This document shows positions 1 through 12,330 of a DNA stretch of 64,000 nt, one piece after another. The notes under the pieces were generated by a model. That model was not told where the DNA came from. It made no database searches and saw nothing but the letters and a program-made list of their open reading frames with translations. How positions within the stretch are numbered: position 1 is the stretch's first letter; the number at the start of each line of letters is the position of its first letter. Source of the DNA: Lepidostoma basale (taxonomy: Eukaryota; Arthropoda; Insecta; Trichoptera; Lepidostomatidae); NCBI GenBank assembly GCA_022606425.2, contig JAHDVF020000177.1, positions 1,116,001-1,180,000 of the forward strand, given 5' to 3'. Made by a program: the position numbers and the translations under genes.

Positions 1-202
1 GGTCCACCGGTGTGCGATAGCAGCCTCGCCATCCCGCGCGCGACTCGGTAGGCCGCCTCGTTGCTCATGTTGAGCGGTAAATATGAACTGAAAGAGACGT
101 TCCTCGGATGAAATAGTGCAAAGTGAGCGACGGAAAACAAAAGAATAATGTTTTAACATAAGAACTTCAAAATGAAAGTCAACGCGTTGTGTAAAGTTTC
201 TG
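1..202 (+). CDS. SLC17-like transporter, alternative first exon 1a (5'UTR plus first 10 codons)
   Basis: GC-rich 5' leader followed by ATG at 172, ten codons (MKVNALCKVS) and one extra base before a strong donor (G|GTAAGT at 202/203). It is about 93% identical to 14389-14594 (exon 1b); the left edge is cut by the window, so the promoter is not visible. The single leftover base completes a Gly codon with exon 2 at 45174, so the exon can be spliced into the transporter. Differences from 1b change Cys7 to Ser but keep the frame and donor. It could be an alternative promoter of the same gene or the stranded first exon of a tandem duplicate; transcript data would tell. Confidence 0.6.
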
Positions 203-2063
203 GTAAGTTAATGGGGATACTTGGAGCCATAATTAGTCGATTATTTTTCTTTAAAGGTCATCTTTACTTTTTGTTCACCAGGAATTGTATCATCAAAAAA
301 AGCTGAAATCATGATTTCTTCAGAAGATACCGCAAATGTCCACTCCATGTCCTTACCGATACATATATTCCAGTCCATGGTAGCAAATATTAATTCAAAA
401 TAGCACTTGAATTACTTACTAGACGGTAATTTGAAAACAAATATTTTATTTGTTTCTCTTTCAATAAGATATAATATATGATTGCAAAGATTACATATTT
501 GCGCCATTTTAACAGACTACATGGTACTGTTTTCTTTCGGAAGACATCGCAGTACTGGCTATGTTTAAGCGCCGTGATCCGTTTTCCCGACTACCAGAGC
601 TACGATGCCGAATGGTATAAGTTTACTTTCGTCAATCCTATGTGCTGTTGGGTTATTTACTATTGTGTTTTAGTATTATACATATTCAAAGAATCAAAGT
701 AAGGCAGATGGATGGTGCGGAGGAGGATCTTAAGGCGACTTGAGTTGCAAATTGTTGATTGTGAGCGATGAACGGAAGGGTGAAAATTTTTGGAAGAGGC
801 CAAGGCTCATAGTGGGCTAATAATGCAATAGATATCACAACTTGGTGGTATAAATTCTAGTAGCGATTTTAAATCATTTTTCTTTTCAACAGTATTTTAT
901 TCCGTTAGGATATAATATAGTTACTCTTGACCAAAAAATAATATACCTGCATCACAGGGGCGTCCACGCAATTTTTTTGTTTAGATCAGCTACAAATAAT
1001 GATTCCTCTGAACAGATATGTTTATAAAAGATTTTCTTTGGCTCACTCTCAAAAATTTAATAGAGATTATATCCAGCCATTCCACCTTAACACAGTGTAT
1101 TAACTTTTTTCAATTGTTTTTTTTTTGTTGAAACAGAAAAGCTCTGTTTTTTTTTTAAATTGAATATAAAATAATTTTTGGGAATTTTAATGATGTAAAC
1201 CCACGAATCTGGTAAAAAAAAAAAAACAGTTCGGGACACTTCTTCTGGTTCTCTATTATGACAAAATCTTGTTCGCAAGTTGCAAAACTGTGGCCAGATA
1301 TGAAAAAAATAATATTAATTTGGGTTTTTGAATGTTCACCATTTAACAATAATTTTGTTTTTTCCTCCGCAGCCATTGCTGTACAATATAAGAATCTCTA
1401 CTGTTTTGGACAAATTAAAATAAATATGTTCAACTGAACACGAAGATACTTCCGAAGGTACCTCTAGAAGTAATACTTTCGCCCCAAGCATACATGTGGC
1501 ATTTGCTAAATATATGTTCGGCCACATTCTGAATGCCTAAGTTCAATACCCACAACTGGCGTTTATAGTAAATTACAGATGTTCTAGTGAGACATGAAAC
1601 TGGAGCGTTGGCCGTGGATCGTAGGAGCTGGAATTTGTGAGTCCATAATTGGACCATATATCCACATGAGGAGCCATATCCGTGAAGGACAGTCTTCCTC
1701 GGATACGAGACATGTCACGAAATAATATCACAAAAATCGTTTACCAATAAAGCGATAGATGGTAGTAGTCATATAATTTATAATTTTGAAGTATTGTCAC
1801 TTTTGACTTATACCGGAACATTTTGTAACAAAAATAGTCAATCATTTTTAAAAGGTACCTGCCGGTTACGCTATATAAAACGTTATGGTTAAAACTAATT
1901 TTCATCTCTACATTCCGTCTCTATGGTCAATTGAAAATGACAACTGAAGTTTTGGCATGGTCGTTTTATTATTTCAATAAAATTTTACTGTCTGAAGTAG
2001 CCTTTTATTAGGCCCTCTTCTGTTGTTTTTTTTTCGATTTGTGTAATATTTTGTATTTTGACA
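203..2063. other. AT-rich intronic/intergenic stretch
   Basis: No supported gene. Around 700-830 there is a short stretch that could be the decayed 3' end of a LINE, too degraded to call. The rest holds homopolymer runs and nothing recognisable. Confidence 0.4.
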
Positions 2064-4441
2064 ATGGATATTAAGACTATTCAAACCGAAATACAGAGTG
2101 AATTGATTAGTATAAATAAAATCTTAGAATTAATGTAAGTGTAAAAGAACTATTTGTATAACTATTTGTTTTATTTGTTTATCGTATAGTGTTTTGCTAA
2201 AATAAAATGTTTATCTTTATTTTTTAGACAGTCCGAATTGACTGAATTGAATACACTCTCAAAACCTGATGGCATTTTGGATAAAGCTGTACTAGAGGTA
2301 ATTTTGACGAGTTTGTCTGTAATAACAAAATTCATATATTATTGTAAAAAAGTTTGGATGAAAAAGGATCTGCAAAATATTTTTATAGAAAAAATTAAAA
2401 CACTACGCGTCACTTTTTATCTCTCCAATACACACATAATATATTGGTTTAACCCAGGGGTCGGCAAACTTATAAGCCAAAGAGCCAAATACGTACATTA
2501 CAACGGTTAAAAAAAAATTGGGAGCCAAATTTGTTTATTGATTTAACAAACCTTTATTATAATTTTGGCACTTCATTAAATGAGTGTACTCTGAATACAA
2601 CTTGATTTCATACTTATTTACAATTTTATTCAATGATAAAAATAATGTGTAATTAAAGAATCCACAAATTTAAATCAAGACAAATGACTAACAAACACTA
2701 TATGCGAACATTATTCTTGCATCTCCTTGGAAAGTTTGAGTAAGTCGGGTTTGTTTGTTGTTATTCTTAATTTTAGGCATAATTCCAGGTTCTCATCCAT
2801 CATACGACTTCTAAGTTTACTCTTGTTAAAGTTCATGCTTGAGAAAGATTGTTCGAATAAATATATAGGGTGGCACGCGGCAGATGCCTGAATTTAAAAA
2901 TTGAATAAAACTCAGGCTGTTAAAAAAAATATGACATTTTTTTCCCGATTCATTAACATTAGAAATTTAAGTTTACATGGTTTTAAAGAAAGTATTGCCC
3001 AAATAGCGCCCCTTATACTCTAAAACTCAATAAGCTCTTTCCTGACATTTTTGTGCACTCTTTGAAACATTGCCACAGGAATTTTTGCAGGCTTGCAGGG
3101 TCCTGGGACGATCGTATTAAACCAAGGATTTTAGGTATCATCACGGAAAAATTCACAAGGGGCCGAATAGGAGAGCGCACCGGTCACTTCAAATCGCCTC
3201 TTAGGGAGATGAGGTGCCCAGGGAATCTGTCTTACAAAGTTCATGAAAACCCTAGCTGTGTGGGCTATAAAACTGAAACGAATTTCTGATATTCGATTTG
3301 CTGGATGGTTATATTTGAAGACATTTTAATTGTTCTATCTTTCATTGTTTTGACAGACATTGGTAACTTTTTCTGCGAACATTTGTACCAAAGTCACACT
3401 AAAGGGGCCAAAGAGCCGCACTTAAGAGGCCAAAGAGCCACGTGCGGCTCCGGAGCCGCACTTTACCGACCCTCTAGTTTAACCCATTAGCTTACCGTAT
3501 TTTATTATTTGTTATTACTTTGTATTGAAATATTTATATTGCCCAATCCAGGTGTTGGGTAAGCCAATGAATTAATACGAGAGACTATTTCAAAAAACAA
3601 ATGTTTTTTCACATCAATAAATCATTATTTAACATTCTGAAATTATCTGATAGTTAACCGTCGCGTTGCCATGTGGTCAATTGAGTTTCCACTGCCAATT
3701 TAAAGTTGATTTTCTTAAAACCTATGGACCCTAATATTATAAAAAAAATTGTAATCCTCCATTGAAGTGTTTTCAATATTTCGTAATAAAAAAAAAAGCA
3801 AAAAATTACTTCCTTCATCCCAAAAACTAAACGTACTATACATTTTGCCTAGGTGCCTTTATCATACGTAAAATCTCGTAAGTCTCGCCCCGCCGGCCGC
3901 GGCGCGTAGACAAGTTTATACTTGGGTGTCCAGTTGCTCGTATGCTGTGACGCATTCCATATCAGAAATCGCATGGTTCCAGAAAAAAATTAATAATGAT
4001 ATGTTTTTCAAATAATCCATGTATGTTATAGATATCGATCTATTCCTAATGAAATTCCCTACAAGATGACATAAATTAAATTTTGATTCATTGAGTCATA
4101 TGCTTGATATTTAGATAAAGTTAGCGGCAAACTGAATTTACCACATGGGAGCGAGCGTTTTGTTTTGAACACGGTACGTTAAGGGTTAAAACATTCCATT
4201 ATATCAGTGTTTTAGTTCCAAAAATGTATGCAATATCCCCTAGCTTTGACATTTTTTTAAAAATCAGTTGTGAATTTATTCTCTCGACACATTTTCATGT
4301 TCAAATAATCAATTTGTATGAAACCATTTATGAATTGTATCACTTTATACCTTCTTTTTTTCTTTCTTTCAGGGTTTAGCCTCTTCTCAATTGCTGACAA
4401 AAATAGAAGGATTTTCTCTTCAAAATATTTCAAATACTTGA
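2064..4441 (+). CDS. Small three-exon gene, 69-residue protein of unknown function
   Basis: Three exons join in frame: 2064-2134, 2228-2297 and 4373-4441 (TGA). Start context is GACAATGG. Donors are AT|GTAAGT and GAG|GTAATT; acceptors are TTTTTTAG and TCTTTCTTTCAG. The codon split at the first junction (AT+A) gives Ile and the second junction is phase 0. The 69-residue product is acidic and Leu/Ile-rich in its first half with heptad-like spacing, suggesting a short coiled coil; there is no signal peptide or membrane helix. I do not recognise the family. Candidate polyadenylation signals AATAAA lie at 4748-4753 and 4766-4771. Intron 2 carries a hAT element. The gene faces HACL1 tail to tail. 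The consistent phases and good splice sites argue for a real gene, but there is no homology support. Confidence 0.6.
2455..3476 (-). mobile_element. hAT-superfamily element, internally deleted
   Basis: It is flanked by a perfect 8-bp duplication GTTTAACC (2447-2454 and 3477-3484), the hallmark target-site length of hAT elements. The ends are inverted: CAGGGGTCGGCAAA on the left, and CCGACCCTCTA on the right (reverse complement TAGAGGGTCGG). The length (1022 bp) is far below an autonomous hAT, and only a transposase C-terminus survives inside. The right end also holds short GC-rich repeats (AGAGCCGCAC-like). It lies in intron 2 of the 69-residue gene. Confidence 0.85.
2711..2874 (-). pseudogene. 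hAT transposase C-terminal remnant
   Basis: An uninterrupted reading frame ends at TAA 2711-2713. It reads FEQSFSSMNFNKSKLRSRM, then MDENLELCLKL, and ends near LLKLSKEMQE. The EQ-FS-M-(x)-K-x-R-x-x-(M/L)-x-D-E-x-L pattern is the known hAT C-terminal dimerisation segment. The upstream catalytic part is missing, so no active enzyme is encoded. Confidence 0.7.
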
Positions 4442-5110
4442 TCCTGAGCTATTCATAGATTCGAGTTTATAAAAATGTAATGTTACTATGAAATTAATAT
4501 ATCTTTATCGGTCACTAACTTATTTTAATTGTTGCTATTTTGTAATGTGGTATTTAACTTTCATAGATACTATATTTTTGTAAGAATTATTTTCAAATTA
4601 TCATACATTTATAAGACTTCACAAACGGGTATCTATTAAAATGGGAACAATTTATTTTATCCAACTGAAATTCAATCCTTTTCCCTTTGCACTCCTTTAT
4701 AATAAATTTTTTTAAATACCGCCAACTGCTTAATTAACTTACTAAAAAATAAATTAAGGAGTTTCAATAAAATGTCATATTGGAAAAGTGTAGCGTGTGT
4801 ACTTATGTATGTTTTTATTAATTTAAAGAATTGTATCGTAAAATGTCAAGTCTAGCTCGGAATAGTAGTAATAATGGTGTGAGAAATACTACGTCAAGCC
4901 ACACTTGACATTGAAGTGTGTCCTCTTCAATCATTCCTGCTATAGCTTTCCCATAGTTCCACTAGATGAGGAAAATATGACTACCATTGTAAACATATTT
5001 TAATATTTAAAAAAATAAGTTGAAACAACAAATGTATTGTTTATTAATAACATATTTTCCATAACCTTACATAAATAACTTCATATGATATAAATGTACA
5101 AAAATATATG
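4442..5110. other. Space between two convergent genes
   Basis: 3' flank of the 69-residue gene with two AATAAA hexamers (4748-4753, 4766-4771). A short frame at 4842-4910 is not supported as a gene. Confidence 0.4.
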
Positions 5111-5118
5111 TAATTTAA

Positions 5119-5124
5119 TTTATT
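5119..5124 (-). promoter_or_regulatory. Likely HACL1 polyadenylation signal
   Basis: AATAAA on the minus strand, about 80 nt beyond the HACL1 stop codon. A second hexamer lies at 5040-5045. Confidence 0.5.
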
Positions 5125-5202
5125 CAATAAATCAACAAGTAGTACATTATAATGAGGATCCCTTAACCAATTGAAATTTGGAACCAAATATGGTGGAGAT
5201 AT

Positions 5203-8200
5203 TTATAGCTTAGACTCTGTGAGCCAGCTAAATGTTTGCGGTTTCCTGTCAGCCGATGGATTGATCATGACATTTATGATGCTGGGCTTGTCTGTGACCC
5301 TCAAGCTCTGCTCCAGGGCGGACGACAGTTCATCCACCGTCCTCACAAAGTGCCCCTTACCACCAAACAGTTCCACCATCTTCTCGTAGTGAGTGTCCAC
5401 AGTGAGTGACTGTGGGGGAGTGCTGTAACATGCAAATTTATTGAAATTGTACTTGTTGAGGCCAATAAAAATATTTTTACATTCAGAATAACACATCAAT
5501 GCAATAAAATAATTTATAAATATTATTTACATAAAATTGTGCCTTACTAAATACATATTTTTCTGTTTTCATGGATTTTAAGTTATTTTACTGGTAACAC
5601 ATTTAAAAACCCATAGATGATTAAAAAATTACCAATTTATAAGTTGAAATTAAATTCAAATTCAAAATAGTAAGATACTTTTATTTTTTTAACACATTAA
5701 ATTGGTTACGGAGTTAATATCTTATAAAATAAGTACTTGGAAGTTTTTACACTAACTACATTACTTCTTATATCTATATCATACTTACACAATGGCAATA
5801 TTTCCAGAGTCTTGAATTTCTTGCATTGTTTCTTTATCTAAACCGTCATGTATTCCATTGTTGTTGACAATGATTATTATGACTGGGAGACGATAACGGA
5901 ACATTGTTTCAATTTCCATTCCTAAGAATCAATTCACATAACATCATTGTTACAAATATATCCACATTTGCAATTGTCTATAAATCTGTATACATCACAT
6001 AAATATATAAATAAATATACATACCCGAAAAGCCAAATGCAGAATCACCTTCTACACAAATTACTTTTTTTCCAGGTGCATTGTCCCTACACCAAAATGC
6101 TGAGGCAATTGCAAAACCTAAGCCCACCTAAACACATACAAAACTTGCATTGTTTAAAAATAATATATTCTAAAATAAATATTAAACAAAATTCAGTAAT
6201 TACTTACTCCCATCGTTCCGAATGTCCCCGCATCCAGTCGATGCCTGGCGAGAATATTCAGTAGCATGCTCCTGCCGATATCCATTGTATTAGCTCCTTC
6301 GCTGACTATGATACTATCCTTGGGGATCTTCTCTTGAACATGCTTGAAAACTGTGTAATAGTTGAGGGGAGGTTTAATCAATGATGATTGTTCCTAAAAT
6401 AAATTCAAATTGTAATCTAAAAACAAAACATTTAACCTCCCAAGTAAAAAGTAAATTTCTTAGAATATTGCAAAAAAAATCAATTTTTCATAATTAAATT
6501 AATATTTTTTTAAATTACGATACGTCAAAGACTCAATTGCACACCATCGTCTGCCCTTGTAAAACTATGTAGCGAGATAGCGCAGAATGGTACAATCAAA
6601 GTGTGTGTATCATGTACATTCATACGCTTAGGGTGGTTAAAATCATAATTTACATTAAAATATGAAACCAACCCGAATGAATGTTTTGTTAGAATTCTGC
6701 TTCTCATTCAAAACTGTCCACCATGGGTTGGATTTCTTTAATTTAAATCTTTTAGAAGCCAATTCACTGTTCAATTGTTCTACAAAGGGTAAAATTTCAG
6801 AATGAACAGCTACTTGGCTGAGAATGCTGTTGTTGAGTTCTTCAGGGCAAATGTCCACCTGAAATATAGTTTTAAATATTAATCAAGAACCATATTCTAT
6901 AAATAATGTAAAATAATACAGGATTTTAAGGTACAAACCTGAATAACTTTAACATTATTAGAGAACCTCGGAGGTCTGCCAAAATGCAACATCCAATTAA
7001 GCCTTGCTCCCAGTAGGAGAATAACGTCAGCTTTCAGTAGGGCCGTAGTTCTAGCAGAAGCAACACATTGCTCTGCATCATCTGGGACCACACCCTTACC
7101 TAGAAATAATATTTATTAGGTTAACATTTCAAAACTACTCAATCAGCCTAAAAATGTATTTACTTATTAATCATTTGTATTTGAGGCATTCGTATATGAT
7201 AAATAATAATAATATTTAAAAAAATTATATACGTGACAATCAAGTTAGCAGGGATATTTTGATATAATATACATTACAATCAGATTTTTTATGATAACAT
7301 TTTAATTCATTATATTACATATATTTGATGGTTTATTTATTGGAGTAAGCACAATGGGCTTCATAATTTAAATAAATAAAAAAAGCTACACTGCATCTAG
7401 TTCACAAACTGACAAATATTATGTAATATTTACCCATGGGAGTTGGGAGGAATGGTATATTAGTATTCTGTATAAGTTCCCTCACAGCTGACTCGGCTCG
7501 GCCATAAGCTGAACCTTTACCAACGATAACCAGAGGTCGCTGTGCATTCAGCAATAGCTGGGCTGCATCCTTTACTAGTTTGGGAGATGGTAGGCAGCGC
7601 TCCAAGGGAGGGGATGTGTGCATTTGAGGAACTGCAGATCTTTGCACAACACTCTATAAAAAATAAAGTTCAAACGTATCAAGCACGCATTTAAAATTTA
7701 TTGACCAAATTTATGAACATTAAATATTATACAAATAATCATGAAATGATGAAACAAATATAATTTAATACGAGTATTATCAGATAAGACAACATTTTAA
7801 ATCTATTGCAGTTAGTGTTTAATTGAGAGTGAAAAATCCCTTTTTTTTTAAATAACACAATGGTCTTTAATATCTCAAGTAGTACGATATCAATGACATT
7901 TACATAATATAATTTTTTCAGTTTTAAAAAAATTAATAACAAGTCAATAAATTATTTAATTTTGTGTACACCAAAAGATGTCACTGGTAAATCAAATTTT
8001 GGCATAATCTAGGAAATTTTTTAAATGAGCCCCAACCATGGGGTCATACGCTATCTAATCATGTATTTAATGACCCCATATTTTTGGCGATACGCACGTT
8101 GAAGTTAAAAATGTGTCTTCCGTGTTTAAATATTTTGTACCTGAATTGCTACTTTGAGGATAAATAAAACAAATTGACATAGTAATTATAAAATAATAAG

Positions 8201-9585
8201 GTAAAAATGTGAAGGTTTACCCTCAATAATGTTCCAGGTACGTCAATGTAGGACACTCCAGGCCTTCCATAGGAGGCTAATCTGACGGCCTTCTCCACAT
8301 GCTGGGGAATGAGGATGGCGCTCGGTGGACGAGCAGCATATTTACAGTACAAGCGACTGGCTTCAACCTATTTAAATATTAACTATTATTAATTAAGAAC
8401 CAAATAGAAGTTTTATTTAAATTTACAAGTGTTTATTTCTAATACAATCAAAAACAAAGAGATAAACAAATAACAAACGCAAACAACAAAATAAACACAG
8501 GCAAATAAAATATTTGAAATGTTTAAGTATATGATAGAAAATGTATGTAGGCATATTATCTGTACGATTAATAGAATAAAGTAATAAATTAAATTATAAA
8601 ACCTGACGGCACTCTTGGAATCCTCCAATCTCTTCATGATCTTCTGAGGTGGATCCAGCTATTACGATGAGAGGCCAACAGTTAATTTGTGCATTTGCCA
8701 TCCCTCCGATACAATGAAGAAGCCCTGGGCCAGACACCACAAGACATACTCCAGGCTTGCCTGTAAATATCAGCATAAACATAAGCAGAATGTATCAAAC
8801 AGTAGGTTTTCATATACAAAGTAAGAAAATACACATTTAATATTGAGGAAAACATCCATTAGTTTTATAATATTTTAAGAGAGTGATTAGGACATTATTA
8901 AATCATATTATGGCAATTTCTAATAATTGTGTTTTCTCTCAATATTAATTATAAAGATTTTCATTGTTTATGCAACAATCAATAAGAAAGTATACTTCGT
9001 GAGTACGTTTACAGAAACTATTTCATCTTTTGATGTGAATGAGCATTTTTTATATCGTATTGAGTGAAAATTTAAACACATGACTAAAACTTCAAGTTTA
9101 TCATAGATGCTGCTATATTAAAATTCTAAATTAAATACAACACCTTATATTTGTCCTATTGATTCTATTTGTTAAGATTATTTAAATAAATAACCCATAT
9201 TTGGTACTATAGACATAACGTGATACAAACAATTACATCAAAACAATGCATTGAATCATGTACCTGTTAAATATCCCATAGCTTGAGCAGCATAGCAGGC
9301 TGCTTGTTCATTCCTCATACCGACATATTTTAGCCCAACACCTTGAAAGGTCATCGATAACTCGATGACCGGATGTCCAATTATTCCAAATACATATTCG
9401 ATACCCTATATTAGAAAGTATAATTAACAAGATTCAATAATAATTTATGTCTAAAAACAACAATATTTTTCACAATATGTAGCTGTCAACATAATAAGAA
9501 ATAACCTAAATGTATTTTTTAAACTCACCTGAGCCTTTAAAGCTCGAGCTAAAATATTATTTCCATCAATTTCTTCTGAACCCAT
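5203..9585 (-). CDS. HACL1: 2-hydroxyacyl-CoA lyase 1 (peroxisomal, ThDP-dependent), complete 11-exon gene
   Basis: Known role of the family: thiamine-diphosphate and Mg-dependent cleavage of 2-hydroxyacyl-CoA (including 2-hydroxyphytanoyl-CoA) to formyl-CoA and an aldehyde one carbon shorter, in peroxisomal alpha-oxidation. Exons on the minus strand: 9529-9585, 9264-9405, 8603-8760, 8221-8367, 7434-7653, 6939-7099, 6673-6858, 6208-6393, 6025-6127, 5789-5921, 5203-5422. All have GT-AG junctions and together give 1713 nt, 570 residues, close to the usual length. Visible motifs: catalytic Glu52 in [15 protein letters not shown] in the N-terminal domain; GKGSAYG and GARLNW in the central domain; [11 protein letters not shown] and GTFGTMGV; cofactor motif GDSAFGFSG (446-454) through NNN (473-475). 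The C-terminus is SKL, a canonical PTS1 import signal. ATG at 9585 is the first in-frame start and fits the family's N-terminus. No stop or frameshift is seen. An untranslated upstream exon cannot be excluded. Confidence 0.95.
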
Positions 9586-10504
9586 AGTTAAACAAGTGTT
9601 TCTACAAATTTACAAGAAATAGTGAATAAATGAACTGCTCCGAAAATGGAGATGACGAAAAGAGAGTTATCGTTTTAATGATTCTGAAATTCAGTTCAAA
9701 GCACAAGTCAATTAGGAAAAAATATAATATTGATAAACAATTTTTTGATAACACGAATACGTAAATAATCCAGTAACAAAAAATATTTTTAACATTTTAT
9801 TTCAAAAGAACTCTTTCAAGTTAGAACACATTGGAAATACAAAACATTTATATGGATACGACAATTTTTAAATCCAAACATTCTCATTTAATTTCATTAG
9901 GAAATATTTAAAGGGATACTAAAATTAAATAGAAAATATTTAAAAAATACAATAATATTGTGAACATAGTAGCTTAATTAGTTGGCAACTATGCTCATAA
10001 TATTGCATTAAAAGAACAAATATTAATAAAAATTTCCTAATTAATCACAAAATTTTAAAAATAACAAAGTTATCTAAAGTTGTAGAGATACTGTGAGATA
10101 AAGGGAATGTAACTCTTTATTTAAAATTATTAATATTAAACCGAGGAGAATATTGCGTATTGCTAAATAAGTTCACAATAAAAATATATGTTATTAAAAA
10201 TTTGCATATCATCTTTGTATTTGTATTGAATTATTATCATACCTTTTATGTGATATATTGTTATATTGTGTACTTTTTCTATTTTGCATATATTTAGAAT
10301 GTTGCAATTTTTAGAAGGTGGGCTATTGTGAAACACGACCCACTTACATAACTTTCACCGTAGGCTATAACTTTTTTAAAATATAATATAGCGGCGTAGG
10401 TGCTAAAATATTAGTAACGAATACGGAAAGCAATTGTAAGAAATATGTTATTTACACACAATATCTTGGAACGAAGCTGGTTTACTATCAGTTCTGAAGT
10501 CGAA
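9586..10504. other. Upstream flank of HACL1
   Basis: Very AT-rich; should contain the HACL1 5'UTR and promoter, but no core element stands out. Confidence 0.4.
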
Positions 10505-10790
10505 ATGCAGCAGGGTACCAAATCAATTATTTTTCAGCCTATTGTCCAAGGTCTCCCCAATTTCCTTCCATGTCACTCTTTCTATATATTTTGCTGTTGG
10601 ATCCAGATTATGCCGACGAATAGGTTCGGTTCACCCTTCCACAGTAGTTGAGGTCGCCCTGTACTTCTCTTTGCGGTCCATGGTGTCCAAGTCATCAGTC
10701 TTCTTGGTCATTTTTCTCTCTATTCATAACACGGCTCTTTGATTCACTCTACCGAACCAATCGCAGGGAAGAAAGTATAGGGTTATCAAA
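10505..10790 (-). pseudogene. RTE-like LINE 3' end, family C, decayed
   Basis: Minus-strand translation in shifting frames resembles the C-terminal domain seen better at 41262-41620 (TWTPW..K.STGRPQLLWK, then TWK). It is frameshifted and truncated. Confidence 0.5.
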
Positions 10791-11289
10791 GAAATAATCA
10801 ATTGATTAATACTATGATTATACAATCATGAATATACGTATTACATTCACTAGACACTTGGGTCTATTGATATTCTCTTCGATCGACCGACTTGAAAAAT
10901 ATATTAAGATACACAAATATACCCAAGATCCCAAAAAATATTATACCAACCGTGAATATCCTGTCAAACGAATGAATAATATATGATACGTATTTCATAA
11001 AACATTTTTTGATCAAAGTAAATGATTCTTCAACAATTAAAATAATATTTTCTCAGCCAGATAATTATACTTGGAAGTTTATTTCGACATCAAATTGTCA
11101 CTACAGAGAAAAAATATCGTAAATAAATATTATAATATATGTATGAAGCCAACACAAAAGGATTTACATTTCAACAGAAAATCTGTAGGTACGGTTTAAT
11201 TTATCTAAGGAAACTTGGTATTACGGAGCCATAATAATAATTAATCTTAAAGAGATAATGGTTTAAAATAGTGCGATTATAATATATAT

Positions 11290-11945
11290 TCATAAATAAT
11301 TAATACGACTGAAAACGTATGTTTTCTAGAAGTTTAAATATATGATAATTTATGGGAATGACATGTTTCGCCTGTCTAAGACATTCGATTTTATATAACC
11401 TTAGATTATGCCTTAAGGTGGTGATAGACGTACGAACTTAAAGTCTGCGGTTTTTAAGATCGCGAACTTACTTGACTCGACGTCGGCGATACACGCGCCA
11501 ACTTACTCATACCGTATCGCGATGTCGTCCACTGAAGAAGCTTTGTGTTATTTAGGAATTATATCGTATTATAATTATATCGTATTTATTATATCGTATT
11601 ATAATTATATCGTATTTAGGATCGTATTTATATCGTATTATAATTATATCGTATTATAATTATATCGTATTATAATTATATCGTATTTAGGAATTATATC
11701 GTACAAAATGGCGGCTCGCGGCTCGCAGTGCTGCCACACGTACGAGCCAAGACGAGCTACGAGTAAGATTTCAAACCGGTTGGATCGCCGACGACTTACT
11801 CGGCGGTTTTAAAGTACGCGTACTTACGGTGACACACGAGCGAAAAAGGTCGTCGAGCCATAAGTACGCGTACTTGCTCGCCCGTCTATCACCCACTTAA
11901 GACAAGCGAAACATGTTATTCCCTTTAGTTATATACGTAATAAAA
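11290..11945. repeat. HH-4 foldback copy, interrupted by a TTAA MITE
   Basis: The left arm (11290-11412) reads toward GGGAATGACATGTTTCGCC and the right arm (11901-11945) starts GACAAGCGAAACATG. The arms are inverted copies of the family described at 14800-15025. A 480-bp MITE splits them at a TTAA. Confidence 0.65.
11417..11896. mobile_element. MITE with TTAA target duplication
   Basis: It is bounded by TTAA at 11413-11416 and 11897-11900. The terminal inverted repeats are GGTGGTGATAGACG (left) and, read inward from the right, GTGGGTGATAGACG. TTAA duplication is typical of piggyBac-type elements. It has no coding capacity. The interior holds an array of ATTATATCGTATT-like units (about 11555-11700), and the 14-bp palindrome AAGTACGCGTACTT occurs twice (11812-11825 and 11862-11875). 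Confidence 0.75.
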
Positions 11946-11947
11946 CT

Positions 11948-12171
11948 ATTACTGTTAAAATTTAAAACACTTATATTTTATGTATCACAATTTCTTTTTA
12001 TTTACAGAGTGTCGCAATAGCTGTTTCGCCAACCGATATTGGCATCATCAGGTGTTACAATAAACTACATTTATGATGATGCCAACATCGGTTGGCAAAA
12101 CAGCTGTCGCAACACTCAGTAAATAAAAAGAAATTGTGATATATAACAGTGTTTTAAATTTTAACAGTAAT
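11948..12171. repeat. HH-1 foldback with two hammerhead-like cores
   Basis: Long imperfect palindrome: the left arm starts ATTACTGTTAAAATTT and the right arm ends AAATTTTAACAGTAAT. The minus-strand core (12016-12051) has CTGATGA, T, stem II GCCAAT-ATCG-GTTGGC, GAAAC, AGCTATT. The plus-strand core (12073-12108) has the same stem II, but its CUGAUGA and GAA elements are mutated. Confidence 0.7.
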
Positions 12172-12292
12172 AATGTTGAAGTATCATAGTGTTTCGGCCA
12201 AAACAATGGACTATATAATAATACTTCTAGAAAACAGACGATTTCATTCATATTAATTATTTATTATGGAGTTTCATATCATTGCTCAAGAA
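12172..12292. repeat. HH-4 foldback, right arm only
   Basis: Matches the outer part of the HH-4 arm (ACTTCTAGAAAACAGACG ... TTCATATTAATTATT) and continues into GAAACAATAA-type flank shared with 14790-14870. Confidence 0.5.
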
Positions 12293-12330
12293 ACAATAAA
12301 TATATAAACTTATAGATATAAAATAATAAA

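Noticed and set aside
700..830. LINE 3' end suggested by a residue string like KFLEEAKAHSGL
   Set aside because: Too short and interrupted by stops; no tail or second copy in the window.
2238..2510. 90-codon plus-strand open frame
   Set aside because: Reads through the splice donor at 2298 and into the hAT element; the spliced 69-residue product explains its first part better.
4842..4990. Short frame starting MSSLARNSSNNGV between the two convergent genes
   Set aside because: Stops after 21 codons and the following possible coding piece is in another frame; no splice sites join them.
8038..8079. Inverted ATGGGGTCAT / ATGACCCCAT in a HACL1 intron
   Set aside because: Isolated 10-bp pair; could be chance, and no element boundaries or conserved core are visible.
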